Shown here piece by piece: positions 7,724-15,805 of a DNA stretch of 64,000 nt. The notes under the pieces are model-generated. The model did not search any database. It was not told where the DNA came from and saw only the letters and a list, made by a program, of their open reading frames with translations. Numbering within the stretch: position 1 is the first letter of the stretch; every line of letters starts with the position of its first letter. Source of the stretch: Corallococcus soli (GTDB lineage Bacteria; Myxococcota; Myxococcia; Myxococcales; Myxococcaceae). The stretch spans positions 62,001 through 126,000 of the forward strand of contig NZ_JAAIYO010000002.1 of the NCBI RefSeq assembly GCF_014930455.1, written 5' to 3'. Made by a program: the position numbers and the translations under genes.

Positions 7724-8808
7724 TGACGACCCCGGTGGAGGCGTCCGTGAGCACGACCGCCGCGCTGCGAGAGCGCTGGCGGGCCCTGAAGGAATCCCAG
7801 CCCCGCATGCGCATCCGCGACGCGGCGGAGCACCTGGGGGTGAGCGAGGCGGAGCTGCTCGTCACCGGCCTGGGCGGAGAGGTGGTGCGGCTGGAGCCGC
7901 GCTTCGACGTGCTCCTGCCCCGGCTGGAGTCGCTGGGCCGGGTGATGGCCCTGACGCGCAACGCGTCCGCGGTGCACGAGAAGAAGGGCGTCTACCACAA
8001 GGTGGAGGTGCACGGCGCGATGGCGCTGGTGCTGGACGAGGACATCGACCTGCGGCTGTTCCTGTCGCGCTGGTGCTTCGTGTTCGCGCTGCGCGAGGAC
8101 GTCTCTGGCGAGGTGCGCCGCAGCCTCCAGGTGTTCGACGCGGCGGGCACCGCCGTGCACAAGATCTACCTCCAGCCCGAGGCCGACGTCGCCGCCTACG
8201 AGGCGCTGGTGCGGGAGCTGACGCACGCGGACCCGTCGCCCGTGCTGAACCTGGCGCCGGTGGCCGCGCCGCCCGCGCCGCTGCCGGATTCGGAGATCGA
8301 CGCCGCGGGCCTGGTGGACGGCTGGCGCGCGCTCCAGGACACGCACGAGTTCTTCGCGCTGCTCAAGCGCTTCAAGGTGGCGCGCACGCAGGCGCTGCGG
8401 CTCGCGGGGCCGGAGCTGGCGCTGCCGGTGGCGCCGGACGCGCTGGGCTGGACGCTGGAGCGCGCCGCGTCGTCGGCGCTGCCCATCATGATCTTCGTGG
8501 GCAACCCGGGGGCCATCCAGATCCACACCGGGCCGGTGCGCACGGTGCGGCCCATGGGGCCGTGGATGAACGTGCTGGACCCGGGCTTCAACCTCCACGT
8601 CCGCGCGGATCACGTCCACTCCGCCTGGGTGGTGCGCAAGCCCACGCGCGACGGCACCGTCACCTCGCTGGAGCTGTTCGACCGGGCGGGGGAGAACATC
8701 GGGTTGCTGTTCGGCAAGCGCAAGCCGGGGGAGCTGGAGTCGCCCGCGTGGCGGGCGCTGATGGAAGAGCTGGGCCGGGCGCTGCCCGCGGTGGAGGTGG
8801 CGTCATGA
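7723..8808 (+). CDS. hmuS: HmuS/HemS-like cytoplasmic heme-handling protein
   Basis: 361 residues, translationally coupled to the previous gene. The two-lobed HemS/HmuS architecture is visible. The first half begins L-R-E-R-W-R-A-L-K-E and carries V-M-A-L-T-R-N-A-S-A-V-H-E-K-K-G-V-Y. The second half repeats the plan with D-G-W-R-A-L-Q-D-T-H-E-F-F, then F-V-G-N-P-G-A-I-Q-I-H-T-G and F-N-L-H-V-R. Members of this family accept or degrade heme in the cytoplasm. The W-R-A-L-(K/Q) repeat at both starts and the I-Q-I-H-T-G segment are characteristic. Its last bases overlap the next gene (ATGA). Confidence 0.88.
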   Translation: MTTPVEASVSTTAALRERWRALKESQPRMRIRDAAEHLGVSEAELLVTGLGGEVVRLEPRFDVLLPRLESLGRVMALTRNASAVHEKKGVYHKVEVHGAMALVLDEDIDLRLFLSRWCFVFALREDVSGEVRRSLQVFDAAGTAVHKIYLQPEADVAAYEALVRELTHADPSPVLNLAPVAAPPAPLPDSEIDAAGLVDGWRALQDTHEFFALLKRFKVARTQALRLAGPELALPVAPDALGWTLERAASSALPIMIFVGNPGAIQIHTGPVRTVRPMGPWMNVLDPGFNLHVRADHVHSAWVVRKPTRDGTVTSLELFDRAGENIGLLFGKRKPGELESPAWRALMEELGRALPAVEVAS

Positions 8809-9677
8809 GGCCGCTGGCTTCGAAGTGGGGGTTGTTCGCGGCCCTGTTCGCCCTGGCCTCGCACGCGGCTCCGCCCGCTCCGAAGGCCGCGCCGAAGCTC
8901 GTCACGGTGGGGCCGGCCGTGACGCAGACGGTGTTCGCGCTGGGCGCGGGCGACCGGGTGGTGGGCGTGGACGACTCCAGCGCGGCGCTGCCGGAGGCGG
9001 CGAAGGTGCGCACGGTGGGCTACCAGCGCGCGCTGTCGGCCGAAGGGGTGCTGTCGCTGGGGGCGGGCCTGTTGCTGGGGTCGGCGGAGGCCGGGCCTCC
9101 GGCGGTGCTGGAGCAGTTGAAGCAGACGGGCATGCGCGTGGAGACGTTCGCCAACGAGCCCACGGTGGAGGCGGCGCGCGCGCGCATCCAGGCCATCGCG
9201 GAGCGGCTGGGCACGCCCGACCAGGGGCGGGCGCTGGTGGCGAAGCTGGATGAGGACCTCGCGAAGGCGGCCGGGCGCGCGGCCTCCGTGAAGGGCACGA
9301 AGCCGCCGCGCATCCTCGCGGTGTACGCGCGGGGCGCGGGCGCGATGATGGTGGCGGGGACGGGCACCGTGGCGGACACGCTCATCCGCCTGTCGGGCGC
9401 GGTGAACGCCGTGGCGGGCCTGCAGGGCTACAAGCCGCTCAGCTCGGAGGCGGTGGTGGCGGCGGCGCCGGACTTCGTGCTGCTGCCCGCGGGCTCCGTG
9501 GCGACGGTGGGTGGCGCGGAGGGGCTGGCGAAGCAGCCCGGCCTGTCGCAGGTGAAGGGCTGGCGCCTCGTCACCGTGGACGACGTGGACTTCATGGGCC
9601 TGGGGCCGGGCCTGGGCCGGGCCGTGGGGCGCCTCCAGGACGGGGTGGCGCCGGCGGGGAAGGGCGGCGGCAAATGA
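8805..9677 (+). CDS. hmuT: heme ABC transporter substrate-binding protein
   Basis: 290 residues, starting in the ATGA overlap with the HmuS gene. Residues 1-21 are a signal peptide ending A-S-H-A-A. The mature part has the cluster A-2 binding-protein fold of BtuF/HmuT: L-V-T-V-G-P-A-V-T-Q-T-V-F-A-L-G near 35, V-V-G-V-D-D-S-S, V-R-T-V-G-Y-Q-R, a G-L-L-L-G-S segment, and a closing F-M-G-L-G-P-G-L-G-R. It should carry heme from the outer-membrane system to the permease in the periplasm. No lipobox is seen, so it is probably soluble. Position between hmuS and the permease supports the assignment. Confidence 0.9.
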   Translation: MRPLASKWGLFAALFALASHAAPPAPKAAPKLVTVGPAVTQTVFALGAGDRVVGVDDSSAALPEAAKVRTVGYQRALSAEGVLSLGAGLLLGSAEAGPPAVLEQLKQTGMRVETFANEPTVEAARARIQAIAERLGTPDQGRALVAKLDEDLAKAAGRAASVKGTKPPRILAVYARGAGAMMVAGTGTVADTLIRLSGAVNAVAGLQGYKPLSSEAVVAAAPDFVLLPAGSVATVGGAEGLAKQPGLSQVKGWRLVTVDDVDFMGLGPGLGRAVGRLQDGVAPAGKGGGK

Positions 9678-10759
9678 GCGCGTCGGAGGCCATGCGCGTG
9701 CCCGCCGCGCGTCCGGCGCCCGTGCGGCTCCCGGGCGCGGGGCCCTGGGTGACGCTGGGGCTGGTGCTGGCGCTGGCGGCGCTCGCGTCCCTGGCGATCG
9801 GCACCGTGTCGGTGCCGCCGTCCGCCATCCTCGGCAGCCTCTGGGAGGCGCTGGGGCTGGGCGAGGCCTCCCAGCGGCTGGAGCCGATGCAGCGCGCGGT
9901 GCTGCTCAACCTCCGCCTGCCGCGCGTGGTGCTGGGCGTGATGGTGGGCGCGGTGCTGGCGACGACGGGGGCCGCGCTCCAGGCGCTCTTCCGCAATCCG
10001 CTGGTGGAGCCGGGGCTGCTGGGCACCTCCAGCGGCGCGGCGCTGGGCGCGGTGCTGGCCATCGTGCTGGACGTGACGCTGGGCACGCACGCCGGGCCGC
10101 TGCGCATGCTGGTGGTGCCGGGCGCGGCCTTCCTGGGGGCGCTGGGCGCGACGCTCCTGGCCCAGCGGCTGGGCACGGGCGGAGGCCGCACGGACACGCC
10201 GCGCATGCTGCTGGCGGGCGTGGCGGTGAGCGCGGGGGCGTTCGCGGGCATGGGCCTGCTGACGCACGCGGCGTCGGACGCGCAGCTGCGCTCCATCACC
10301 TTCTGGAGCCTGGGCAGCCTGGGCGGCGCGTCGTGGGAGACGGTGGGCGTCGCGACGGTGCCGCTGCTGTTGACGCTGGGCCTGCTGCTGCGCGAGGCGC
10401 GCGCGCTCAACCTGATGCTCCTGGGCGAGCGCGAGGCGTGGCACCTGGGCGTGGACGTGGAGCGGCTCAAGCGCAGGCTCATCCTCGCCGCCGCGCTGGG
10501 CGTGGGGGCGGCGGTGTCCTTCACGGGCATGATTGGCTTCGTGGGCCTGATGGTGCCCGCGTTGCTGCGCATCGCGCTGGGGCCGGACCACCGGCGGCTG
10601 CTGGCGGCGTCCGCGCTCACGGGCGCGTCGCTGTTGCTGGTGGCGGACCTGCTCGCGCGCACCCTGACGCCTCCTTCGGAGCTGCCGATAGGGGCGCTCA
10701 CCTCCGTGCTGGGCGTGCCGGCCTTCATCGCGCTCCTGGCGCGCAAGGGGGCGGCATGA
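9674..10759 (+). CDS. hmuU: heme ABC transporter permease (FecCD family)
   Basis: 361 residues, beginning in an ATGA overlap. This is a FecCD/BtuC-type permease with about ten hydrophobic segments. Recognisable family stretches are L-R-L-P-R-V-V-L-G-V-M-V-G near residue 80, the run A-A-L-Q-A-L-F-R-N-P-L-V-E-P-G-L-L-G-T-S-S-G-A-A-L near 102, and G-M-I-G-F-V-G-L-M-V-P-A-L-L-R near 285, which faces the ATPase. The N-terminus is slightly long and basic before the first segment. It pairs with the ATPase encoded next and the upstream binding protein to import heme. Confidence 0.92.
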   Translation: MSASEAMRVPAARPAPVRLPGAGPWVTLGLVLALAALASLAIGTVSVPPSAILGSLWEALGLGEASQRLEPMQRAVLLNLRLPRVVLGVMVGAVLATTGAALQALFRNPLVEPGLLGTSSGAALGAVLAIVLDVTLGTHAGPLRMLVVPGAAFLGALGATLLAQRLGTGGGRTDTPRMLLAGVAVSAGAFAGMGLLTHAASDAQLRSITFWSLGSLGGASWETVGVATVPLLLTLGLLLREARALNLMLLGEREAWHLGVDVERLKRRLILAAALGVGAAVSFTGMIGFVGLMVPALLRIALGPDHRRLLAASALTGASLLLVADLLARTLTPPSELPIGALTSVLGVPAFIALLARKGAA

Positions 10760-11559
10760 GCCTGGAGGCGCGTGACGTGGAGGTGTGGCGAGGGCGAGGG
10801 CGCGTGGCGGGCCCGCTGTCGCTGGAGGTGCGGCCCGGCGAAGTGCTGGCCGTGGTGGGCCCCAACGGCGCGGGCAAGTCGTCGCTGGTGGCCGCGTTGT
10901 CGGGCGAGCTGCGCTGCAAGACGGGAGACGTGTTCCTGGAGGGCCGCGCGCTGCATGGGTGGCCCCTGGTGGAGCGCGCGCAGCGGCTGGGCGTGCTGCC
11001 CCAGGAGTCCTCGCTGGGCTTCGGCTTCACCGCGCTGGAGGTGGCGCTGCTGGGGCGCAGTCCGCACGCGCGGCGCGGCGGCGCGGAGTCCGACCTGGAG
11101 GTGGCCCGCGCCGCGCTGGATGCCACCGACACGCAGCACCTGGCCTCGCGCGCGTACACCACGCTGTCGGGCGGCGAGCGGCAGCGGGTGCAACTGGCGC
11201 GCGTGCTGGCCCAGCTGTGGACGCCCCCCGCGCAGGGCCACCGCTACCTGCTCCTGGATGAACCCACGGCGAGCCTGGACCTGTCCCACCAGCACCTGGT
11301 GCTGGAGCGGGCGCACGCCTTCGCGCGTGAGGGCGGCGCGGTGCTCGCGGTGTTGCACGACCTGAACCTGGCCGCGCGCTACGCGGACCGCATCGCGGTG
11401 CTGGACCAGGGCCGCTGCGTGGAGCTGGGCACCCCCACGGGCGTCCTCACCCCGGACCTCATCGCCAACACCTTCGGGTTGCGCGTGGAGGTGCTGTCGC
11501 GGCCGGACCTGCCCGGACCGCTGGTGATTCCCATGGGCCGCGCGTCGCCGCCGCCTTGA
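10756..11559 (+). CDS. hmuV: heme ABC transporter ATP-binding protein
   Basis: 267 residues, overlapping the permease gene by ATGA. All ABC motifs are intact: Walker A (G-P-N-G-A-G-K-S-S, near 34), a Q-loop in V-L-P-Q-E-S, signature L-S-G-G-E-R-Q-R near 137, Walker B R-Y-L-L-L-D-E-P-T-A-S-L-D-L near 165, and the H-loop V-L-H-D-L-N-L-A near 200. The H-D-L-N-L-A stretch and the V-L-T-P-D-L tail are typical of FecE/HmuV importers. It is the last gene of the heme operon; the next gene, 75 bases away, is on the opposite strand. I see no T-rich terminator in that gap. Confidence 0.93.
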   Translation: MSLEARDVEVWRGRGRVAGPLSLEVRPGEVLAVVGPNGAGKSSLVAALSGELRCKTGDVFLEGRALHGWPLVERAQRLGVLPQESSLGFGFTALEVALLGRSPHARRGGAESDLEVARAALDATDTQHLASRAYTTLSGGERQRVQLARVLAQLWTPPAQGHRYLLLDEPTASLDLSHQHLVLERAHAFAREGGAVLAVLHDLNLAARYADRIAVLDQGRCVELGTPTGVLTPDLIANTFGLRVEVLSRPDLPGPLVIPMGRASPPP

Positions 11560-11634
11560 AAGCCCAGGCCTTCCCGTGAACGCCCCTCCAGGGCCGCGCG
11601 TCGGACCCTCCTCGCGGCGGGTGTCGCTCCCTGC

Positions 11635-12306
11635 TCACATCCGGACCGTCCGCTCCCGAACCGCGCGTCGCACGGGGGCCGCGGCGGGTTCCGGACGCAG
11701 GTAGCCCAGCGCCAGCGCGGCGATCTCCTCCACGAAGCCCTCATCCTCCAGGTAGTCCGGTCGCTCCGTCACCGCCGTGTGGCAGAGCGCCTCCACGCTG
11801 GTCACCAGGATGAAGACCGCCATGTCCAGGTTCTGGGGACGCAGGTCCTCGAAGCGTGGCGCCAGGAAGGCGCGCACCACCCGGAACAGGCGCTGCGAGT
11901 ACACATCCGACAGGCCCCACTGGCGCATGCGCGGCATCAGCTCATGCAGCACCTGGTTCAGGCGCGGGTTCTCCCGCTTCACGGCGATGACCTGCCGGAT
12001 GAGCGCGCGCATCGCCACCGGAAGCGGCTGCCCGGCCAGCGGCACCAGCCCCGCCTCGAAGTCCGCCACGCTCCGAGCGCGGTGCTGCTCCATCAGCGCC
12101 GTCACCAGCCCCTCCTTGCTCGGGAAGTACTGGTAGAGCGAGCCGACGCTCACGCCCGCCTCCTGCGCGATGCGGTTGGTGCTCGCGGCCTCGTACCCGT
12201 CCTTGACCAGAACGCGAGCAGTCGCGGTGAGGATGGCCTCACAGGTGGCCTGCGACCGCTCCTGGCGGGGCGCCCTGCGACGGGAGGGGGGCGGACGGCG
12301 GGGCAT
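11635..12306 (-). CDS. TetR-family transcriptional repressor
   Basis: 223 residues. The ATG at 12306 has GGAGGTCCC directly upstream; the frame stays open beyond it but loses coding character. After a Pro/Arg-rich head, the TetR helix-turn-helix is clear at about 20-65 (A-I-L-T-A-T-A-R-V-L, A-S-T-N-R-I-A-Q-E-A-G-V-S-V-G-S-L-Y-Q-Y-F). The C-terminal ligand domain is of the common AcrR-like kind and gives no ligand hint. It is divergent from a short-chain dehydrogenase gene. A 24-base palindrome lies between the two starts, so the regulator very likely controls that gene and itself. Confidence 0.93.
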   Translation of the reverse strand: MPRRPPPSRRRAPRQERSQATCEAILTATARVLVKDGYEAASTNRIAQEAGVSVGSLYQYFPSKEGLVTALMEQHRARSVADFEAGLVPLAGQPLPVAMRALIRQVIAVKRENPRLNQVLHELMPRMRQWGLSDVYSQRLFRVVRAFLAPRFEDLRPQNLDMAVFILVTSVEALCHTAVTERPDYLEDEGFVEEIAALALGYLRPEPAAAPVRRAVRERTVRM

Positions 12307-12345
12307 GGGACCTCCAGAGCGGAATGTGAGCCCAACGCGAGTTGA

Positions 12346-12369
12346 GAACGTGAGCGCTCGCTCACATTC
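12346..12369. promoter_or_regulatory. TetR operator palindrome
   Basis: The sequence GAACGTGAGCG-CT-CGCTCACATTC is a 24-base inverted repeat with one mismatched pair. Its perfect core is GTGAGCG-CT-CGCTCAC (12350-12365). A further half-site-like AATGTGAGC lies nearer the regulator gene. It sits between the divergent starts at 12306 and 12377, ending eight bases before the SDR start codon, where a bound repressor would block that gene. Confidence 0.78.
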
Positions 12370-12376
12370 TAACCCC

Positions 12377-13267
12377 ATGCAAACGACTTCCGCACAGCCC
12401 ATCGCCCGCCGTCCTGCTTCCACCCCCGCGCCCCGCTCCGGAGCCTTCCCCTACGCGGGGCACCGCGCGCTCGTGACGGGCGCGTCGTCCGGGCTGGGCG
12501 AGGTGTTCGCCCGCGAGCTGGCGGCGCGGGGCATGGACCTCATCCTGGTGGCGCGCTCGGAGGACCGGCTGCGCGCGCTGGCGACGAAGCTCCAGGAGGA
12601 GCACGGCGTCCAGGCGGAGGTCATCGCGCTGGACCTGGGGCGTGACGGCGCCGGCAGGGAGCTGCACGCGCGCTGCCAGGAGAAGGGGCTGCGCGTGGAC
12701 CTGCTCATCAACAACGCGGGCTTCGGTTCGCATGGCGCGTTTGAGTCCGCGTCGTTCGCGCGGCAGCACGAGCAGGTGATGCTCAACGTCACGTCGCTGG
12801 CGGACACCTGCCACCTGTTCCTGCCGGACATGCTCGCGCGGGGCGTGGGCGGCATCGTCAACGTGGCCTCGCTCGCGGGCTTCCAGCCGGTGCCGTACAT
12901 GGCCATCTACGGGGCCACGAAGGCGTTCGTGCTGTCCTTCACGGAGGCGCTGTCGGAGGAGACGCGCGAGCGGGGCGTGCGCGTGCTCGCGCTCTGCCCG
13001 GGGCCGGTGCGGACGGCCTTCTTCGACGTGGTGGGCACCACGCAGGCCGCCGTGGGCCCGATGGCGACGGCGGAGGAGGTGGTGCTGCGCGGCCTCAAGG
13101 CCCTGGACCAGGGCCGCGCCTCGGTGGTGCCGGGGCTTCGCAACTGGCTCCAGGCCAACCTGACGCGCTTCACGCCGCGCTGGGTGGGCCTGCGCGTGGC
13201 GGCCGGGATGATGAGGCCGCCCGCGGCGTCAGGCCCGAAGGCGGACGTCGCGAGCGCCGCGCCGTAG
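12377..13267 (+). CDS. short-chain dehydrogenase/reductase (DltE-like)
   Basis: 296 residues. Classical SDR motifs are present: the NAD(P) loop T-G-A-S-S-G-L-G near 36, R-S preceded by V-A near 60 (suggesting NADP), N-N-A-G near 112, catalytic Ser in V-N-V-A-S-L-A-G near 160, and Y-G-A-T-K-A with the Tyr and Lys near 177. The P-G-P-V-R-T loop follows. The overall pattern is the DltE/YqjQ-type subgroup of uncertain substrate. It carries about 25 extra Pro/Ser/Arg residues before the Rossmann fold. Expression should depend on the divergent TetR repressor. It converges on the next gene with a five-base gap. Confidence 0.9.
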   Translation: MQTTSAQPIARRPASTPAPRSGAFPYAGHRALVTGASSGLGEVFARELAARGMDLILVARSEDRLRALATKLQEEHGVQAEVIALDLGRDGAGRELHARCQEKGLRVDLLINNAGFGSHGAFESASFARQHEQVMLNVTSLADTCHLFLPDMLARGVGGIVNVASLAGFQPVPYMAIYGATKAFVLSFTEALSEETRERGVRVLALCPGPVRTAFFDVVGTTQAAVGPMATAEEVVLRGLKALDQGRASVVPGLRNWLQANLTRFTPRWVGLRVAAGMMRPPAASGPKADVASAAP

Positions 13268-13272
13268 CGGGC

Positions 13273-13974
13273 TCAGGGGGCCGGGCGCCGGGGCACCGGC
13301 GGCGTGGGCGAATCCAGCGCGGCGGCGATCTGCTCATCGGTGAGCTGTAAGAACACGGCGCCGCGCGGGGCCCACTCGCCGGTGAAGACGAAGTTGGGGC
13401 GCGTCGTGGGGGGCGGCTGCGGCACCTTGCCGCCCTGCGAGGTGAAGGGCGGCGGACGGACGAAGCCCTCCAGCTCCGCGGGGGTGATGCCGCAGAAGGC
13501 GACCACGGCCGGGTCGATCCACTGCTCCACGTCGATGGCGCCCTCGGCGGTGGCGAACTCCAGGATGAGCCCTTCCGGGGCCTGGACGTACATCGACTTG
13601 CACATGTTGTGATTGACGGGTCCCGCGACCCAGTACCCGTGCGAGCGCAGCCGGTCGCGCAGCGCCAGCAGCTCCGCCTCCGTGGGCACGCTCAGCGCCA
13701 GGTGCTGCATCGCGCCCGGGGCCACCGAACCCGCGCTGAAGCCCGGGTGTGAGACGCCAATCACCGGCTCGATGGTCGCCATGTCCGGCGCCTGCACGAA
13801 GCTCAGGGAGCAGGAGTCCCCCAGCCGCAGGAACGCGTGCACGGTGTTCTCCACGCCGTGCATCCAGTACAGCGCCTCCAGCTCCATGCCGACGACCTGG
13901 GTGAAGAACGCGAGCTGCGCCTTCATGTCCCGAGTCGCGAGTGCCAGGTGATGCACGCCAGTGGGAAGACCCAT
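13273..13974 (-). CDS. VOC-family (glyoxalase/dioxygenase-like) protein
   Basis: 233 residues from the ATG at 13974. The N-terminal half is one VOC unit: G-V-H-H-L-A-L-A-T-R-D-M near the start (first metal His), H-A-F-L-R-L-G-D near 46, M-Q-H-L-A-L-S near 85 (second His), and L-E-F-A-T near 130 (Glu ligand). This His-His-Glu set fits a metal-dependent VOC enzyme. The last 90 residues are Pro-rich with no domain I recognise. Substrates in the superfamily range from methylglyoxal to aromatic diols, so no reaction is assigned. Confidence 0.82.
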   Translation of the reverse strand: MGLPTGVHHLALATRDMKAQLAFFTQVVGMELEALYWMHGVENTVHAFLRLGDSCSLSFVQAPDMATIEPVIGVSHPGFSAGSVAPGAMQHLALSVPTEAELLALRDRLRSHGYWVAGPVNHNMCKSMYVQAPEGLILEFATAEGAIDVEQWIDPAVVAFCGITPAELEGFVRPPPFTSQGGKVPQPPPTTRPNFVFTGEWAPRGAVFLQLTDEQIAAALDSPTPPVPRRPAP

Positions 13975-14107
13975 CGAATGCCTCCACGGTGGAGAAAGAT
14001 GCCGTCCGGGAGCGGAGCGGCAAGTCAGACTTCTATCCGTTTTCCCCTGCGCGGGCACCCGTCGCTCGCCGCCCTGCCCGCCCCGCCGTGGAGGAGGGCA
14101 GCGCTGT

Positions 14108-14947
14108 TCACCGCGTGGGCACAGGCCCCAGGTACTGGCGCAGCACCTGGGGTGACAGCGAGCGGTAGATGTTGTCGTGGCGCAGGTCCGGCCGGGGCTC
14201 ATACCGCCACTTCAATCCGGCGGGCGCGTTGGCGCGGAGGACCTCCGCCAGGCGCGCGGACTGCGGGGCGATGTTGTCCTCCTCGGCGGAGGCCACATAC
14301 AGCGTGGCGCGCAGGTCCGGCCGTGCCTGGAGGCGCTCCGCAGCCTTGCGCACCAGCTCCTCGTCGTTCCACCAGAGGCTGGGGCTCAGGGCGATGGACG
14401 TGGTGAACAGCTCCGGTTGCAGGAAGAACGTCTCCACGATGAACAGGCCCGCCAGGGACTCGCCGATGATGGCCGTCTCAGCCGTGACGCGGTACCGGCG
14501 GCGCACCTCGGGCATGAGCTCATCCCGGATGAAGGCGAGGAACGCGGCCGAGCCTCCGACGCGCGGGGCGACCTTCCGGTCCTCGTCCACCTGCGTCGGG
14601 CCGGTCATGTCGCGCCGCCGCTCCGTGTTCTCGATGCCCACCAGGATGAAGGGCCGCACCTCTCCGGCGCGGATCGCGGTGTCCAGCGTCGCGGCGACGT
14701 GCGGGAAGTCCTCCTGTTCGCCGCCGTCGGGCATGTACAGCACGGGGTAGCGCGTGGCCTCCGCCGTGTCGTAGCCCGGGGGCGTGTAGACGTTGAGCCG
14801 CCGGGTCTCCTGGAGTGCTCCGGACGCGAGCGTGAAGGACGCACGCGCGGGCCCCGCCTCCGGGGGCACGGTGTTGCCGTGACCCCTGCAAGCCGCCAGG
14901 AGCGCCACGAACAGGCACAGGCTGAGTCGCGTCATCGAGCGGTGCAT
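14108..14947 (-). CDS. esterase lipoprotein (Fes/IroE-like alpha/beta hydrolase)
   Basis: 279 residues from the ATG at 14947; another in-frame ATG is at 14935. The signal peptide ends in a lipobox (A-L-L-A-A-C). The hydrolase has R-L-N-V-Y-T-P-P-G-Y near 55, a Y-P-V-L-Y-M-P-D-G-G-E oxyanion-side loop, nucleophile elbow I-I-G-E-S-L-A-G-L (Ser near 160), and late acid and His residues, the His in D-L-R-H-D-N-I-Y. The G-E-S-L-A-G elbow and the Y-M-P-D-G-G segment match the putative esterase family that includes ferric-enterobactin esterases and esterase D. The real substrate is unknown. It starts four bases after the stop of the upstream spermidine-synthase-like gene, so the two are probably cotranscribed. 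Confidence 0.85.
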   Translation of the reverse strand: MHRSMTRLSLCLFVALLAACRGHGNTVPPEAGPARASFTLASGALQETRRLNVYTPPGYDTAEATRYPVLYMPDGGEQEDFPHVAATLDTAIRAGEVRPFILVGIENTERRRDMTGPTQVDEDRKVAPRVGGSAAFLAFIRDELMPEVRRRYRVTAETAIIGESLAGLFIVETFFLQPELFTTSIALSPSLWWNDEELVRKAAERLQARPDLRATLYVASAEEDNIAPQSARLAEVLRANAPAGLKWRYEPRPDLRHDNIYRSLSPQVLRQYLGPVPTR

Positions 14948-14951
14948 GCGC

Positions 14952-15674
14952 TCAACCCCGCCCCGGACGCTTGCCCGAGCGGGACGGGACCGAGGCTGGA
15001 CCCTTGCCGATGCGCTGCGCGAAGAAGAGCGTGTGGCGCGAGCCCTTCGTCCCATGCGCGGCGGCATGGATGAGCTGGACGGTGAAGCCCACCTCCTCCA
15101 GGCGCTTCACGAACGCGGGCGATGGGCCGGCGCTCCACACCACCAGCGTGCCCTTGGGGCGCAGGGCGCTGTAGGCGGCGGACACGCCGGCGTAGTCGTA
15201 GAGGCTCTCGTTGTCCGGGTGGGTGAGGGCGGAGGGGCCGTTGTCCACGTCGAGCAGGATGGCGTCGAACGCGCCGCTCTGCTTGCGCATCAGCCGGCCC
15301 ACGTCACCCTCCACCACGGTGACGCGCTTGTCCTCCAGCGGGGCCTTGGCCAGGGGCGCGAGGATGCCCCGGTTCCACGTCACCACCGCAGGCAGCAGCT
15401 CCGCCACGACGACGCGCGCGGAGGGCTCCATGCGGTCCAGCACCGCGCGCAGCGTGAAGCCGAAGCCCAGGCCGCCCACCAGTATCCGGGCCTTCTCCAC
15501 GCCCACCAGGTGCGCGCAGCCCGCCTCGGCCATGACCGCTTCGGAGCCGTGCTGCCGGCTGGACATCAGCGTCTGGCCGCGCACGCGCAGCACGTATTCA
15601 CTGTCACGCCGGGCAAGGACGACCTCTCCCACCTCCGGCACCTGCTCGCGCTCGACTGTCTCCCAGGGCTTCAT
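14952..15674 (-). CDS. spermidine-synthase-like class I methyltransferase-fold protein
   Basis: 240 residues from the ATG at 15674 (M-K-P-W-E-T-V). The Rossmann SAM-type fold is seen in I-L-V-G-G-L-G-F-G-F-T-L near 68, V-V-V-A-E-L-L near 92, V-E-G-D-V near 122, and a D-A-I-L-L-D-V-D-N-G-P strand near 137. This resembles polyamine-synthase-type proteins, but I see no complete aminopropyltransferase signature. The family includes many uncharacterised bacterial proteins. A Lys/Arg-rich tail ends the chain. It precedes the esterase lipoprotein gene in a two-gene operon and is divergent from the TPR gene. Confidence 0.8.
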   Translation of the reverse strand: MKPWETVEREQVPEVGEVVLARRDSEYVLRVRGQTLMSSRQHGSEAVMAEAGCAHLVGVEKARILVGGLGFGFTLRAVLDRMEPSARVVVAELLPAVVTWNRGILAPLAKAPLEDKRVTVVEGDVGRLMRKQSGAFDAILLDVDNGPSALTHPDNESLYDYAGVSAAYSALRPKGTLVVWSAGPSPAFVKRLEEVGFTVQLIHAAAHGTKGSRHTLFFAQRIGKGPASVPSRSGKRPGRG

Positions 15675-15805
15675 GTCGCGCTCTTCGCGCGACCGGGGCC
15701 GCAGGTCAAGGGGGCGCCCACCCTGCCTTGACACCCCGGGACGTGCCTGCGAAATCGCCGCGAGGCGCCCTGCGGCTCCCAGCCCCGAGGACGCGGCCCC
15801 ACCCC

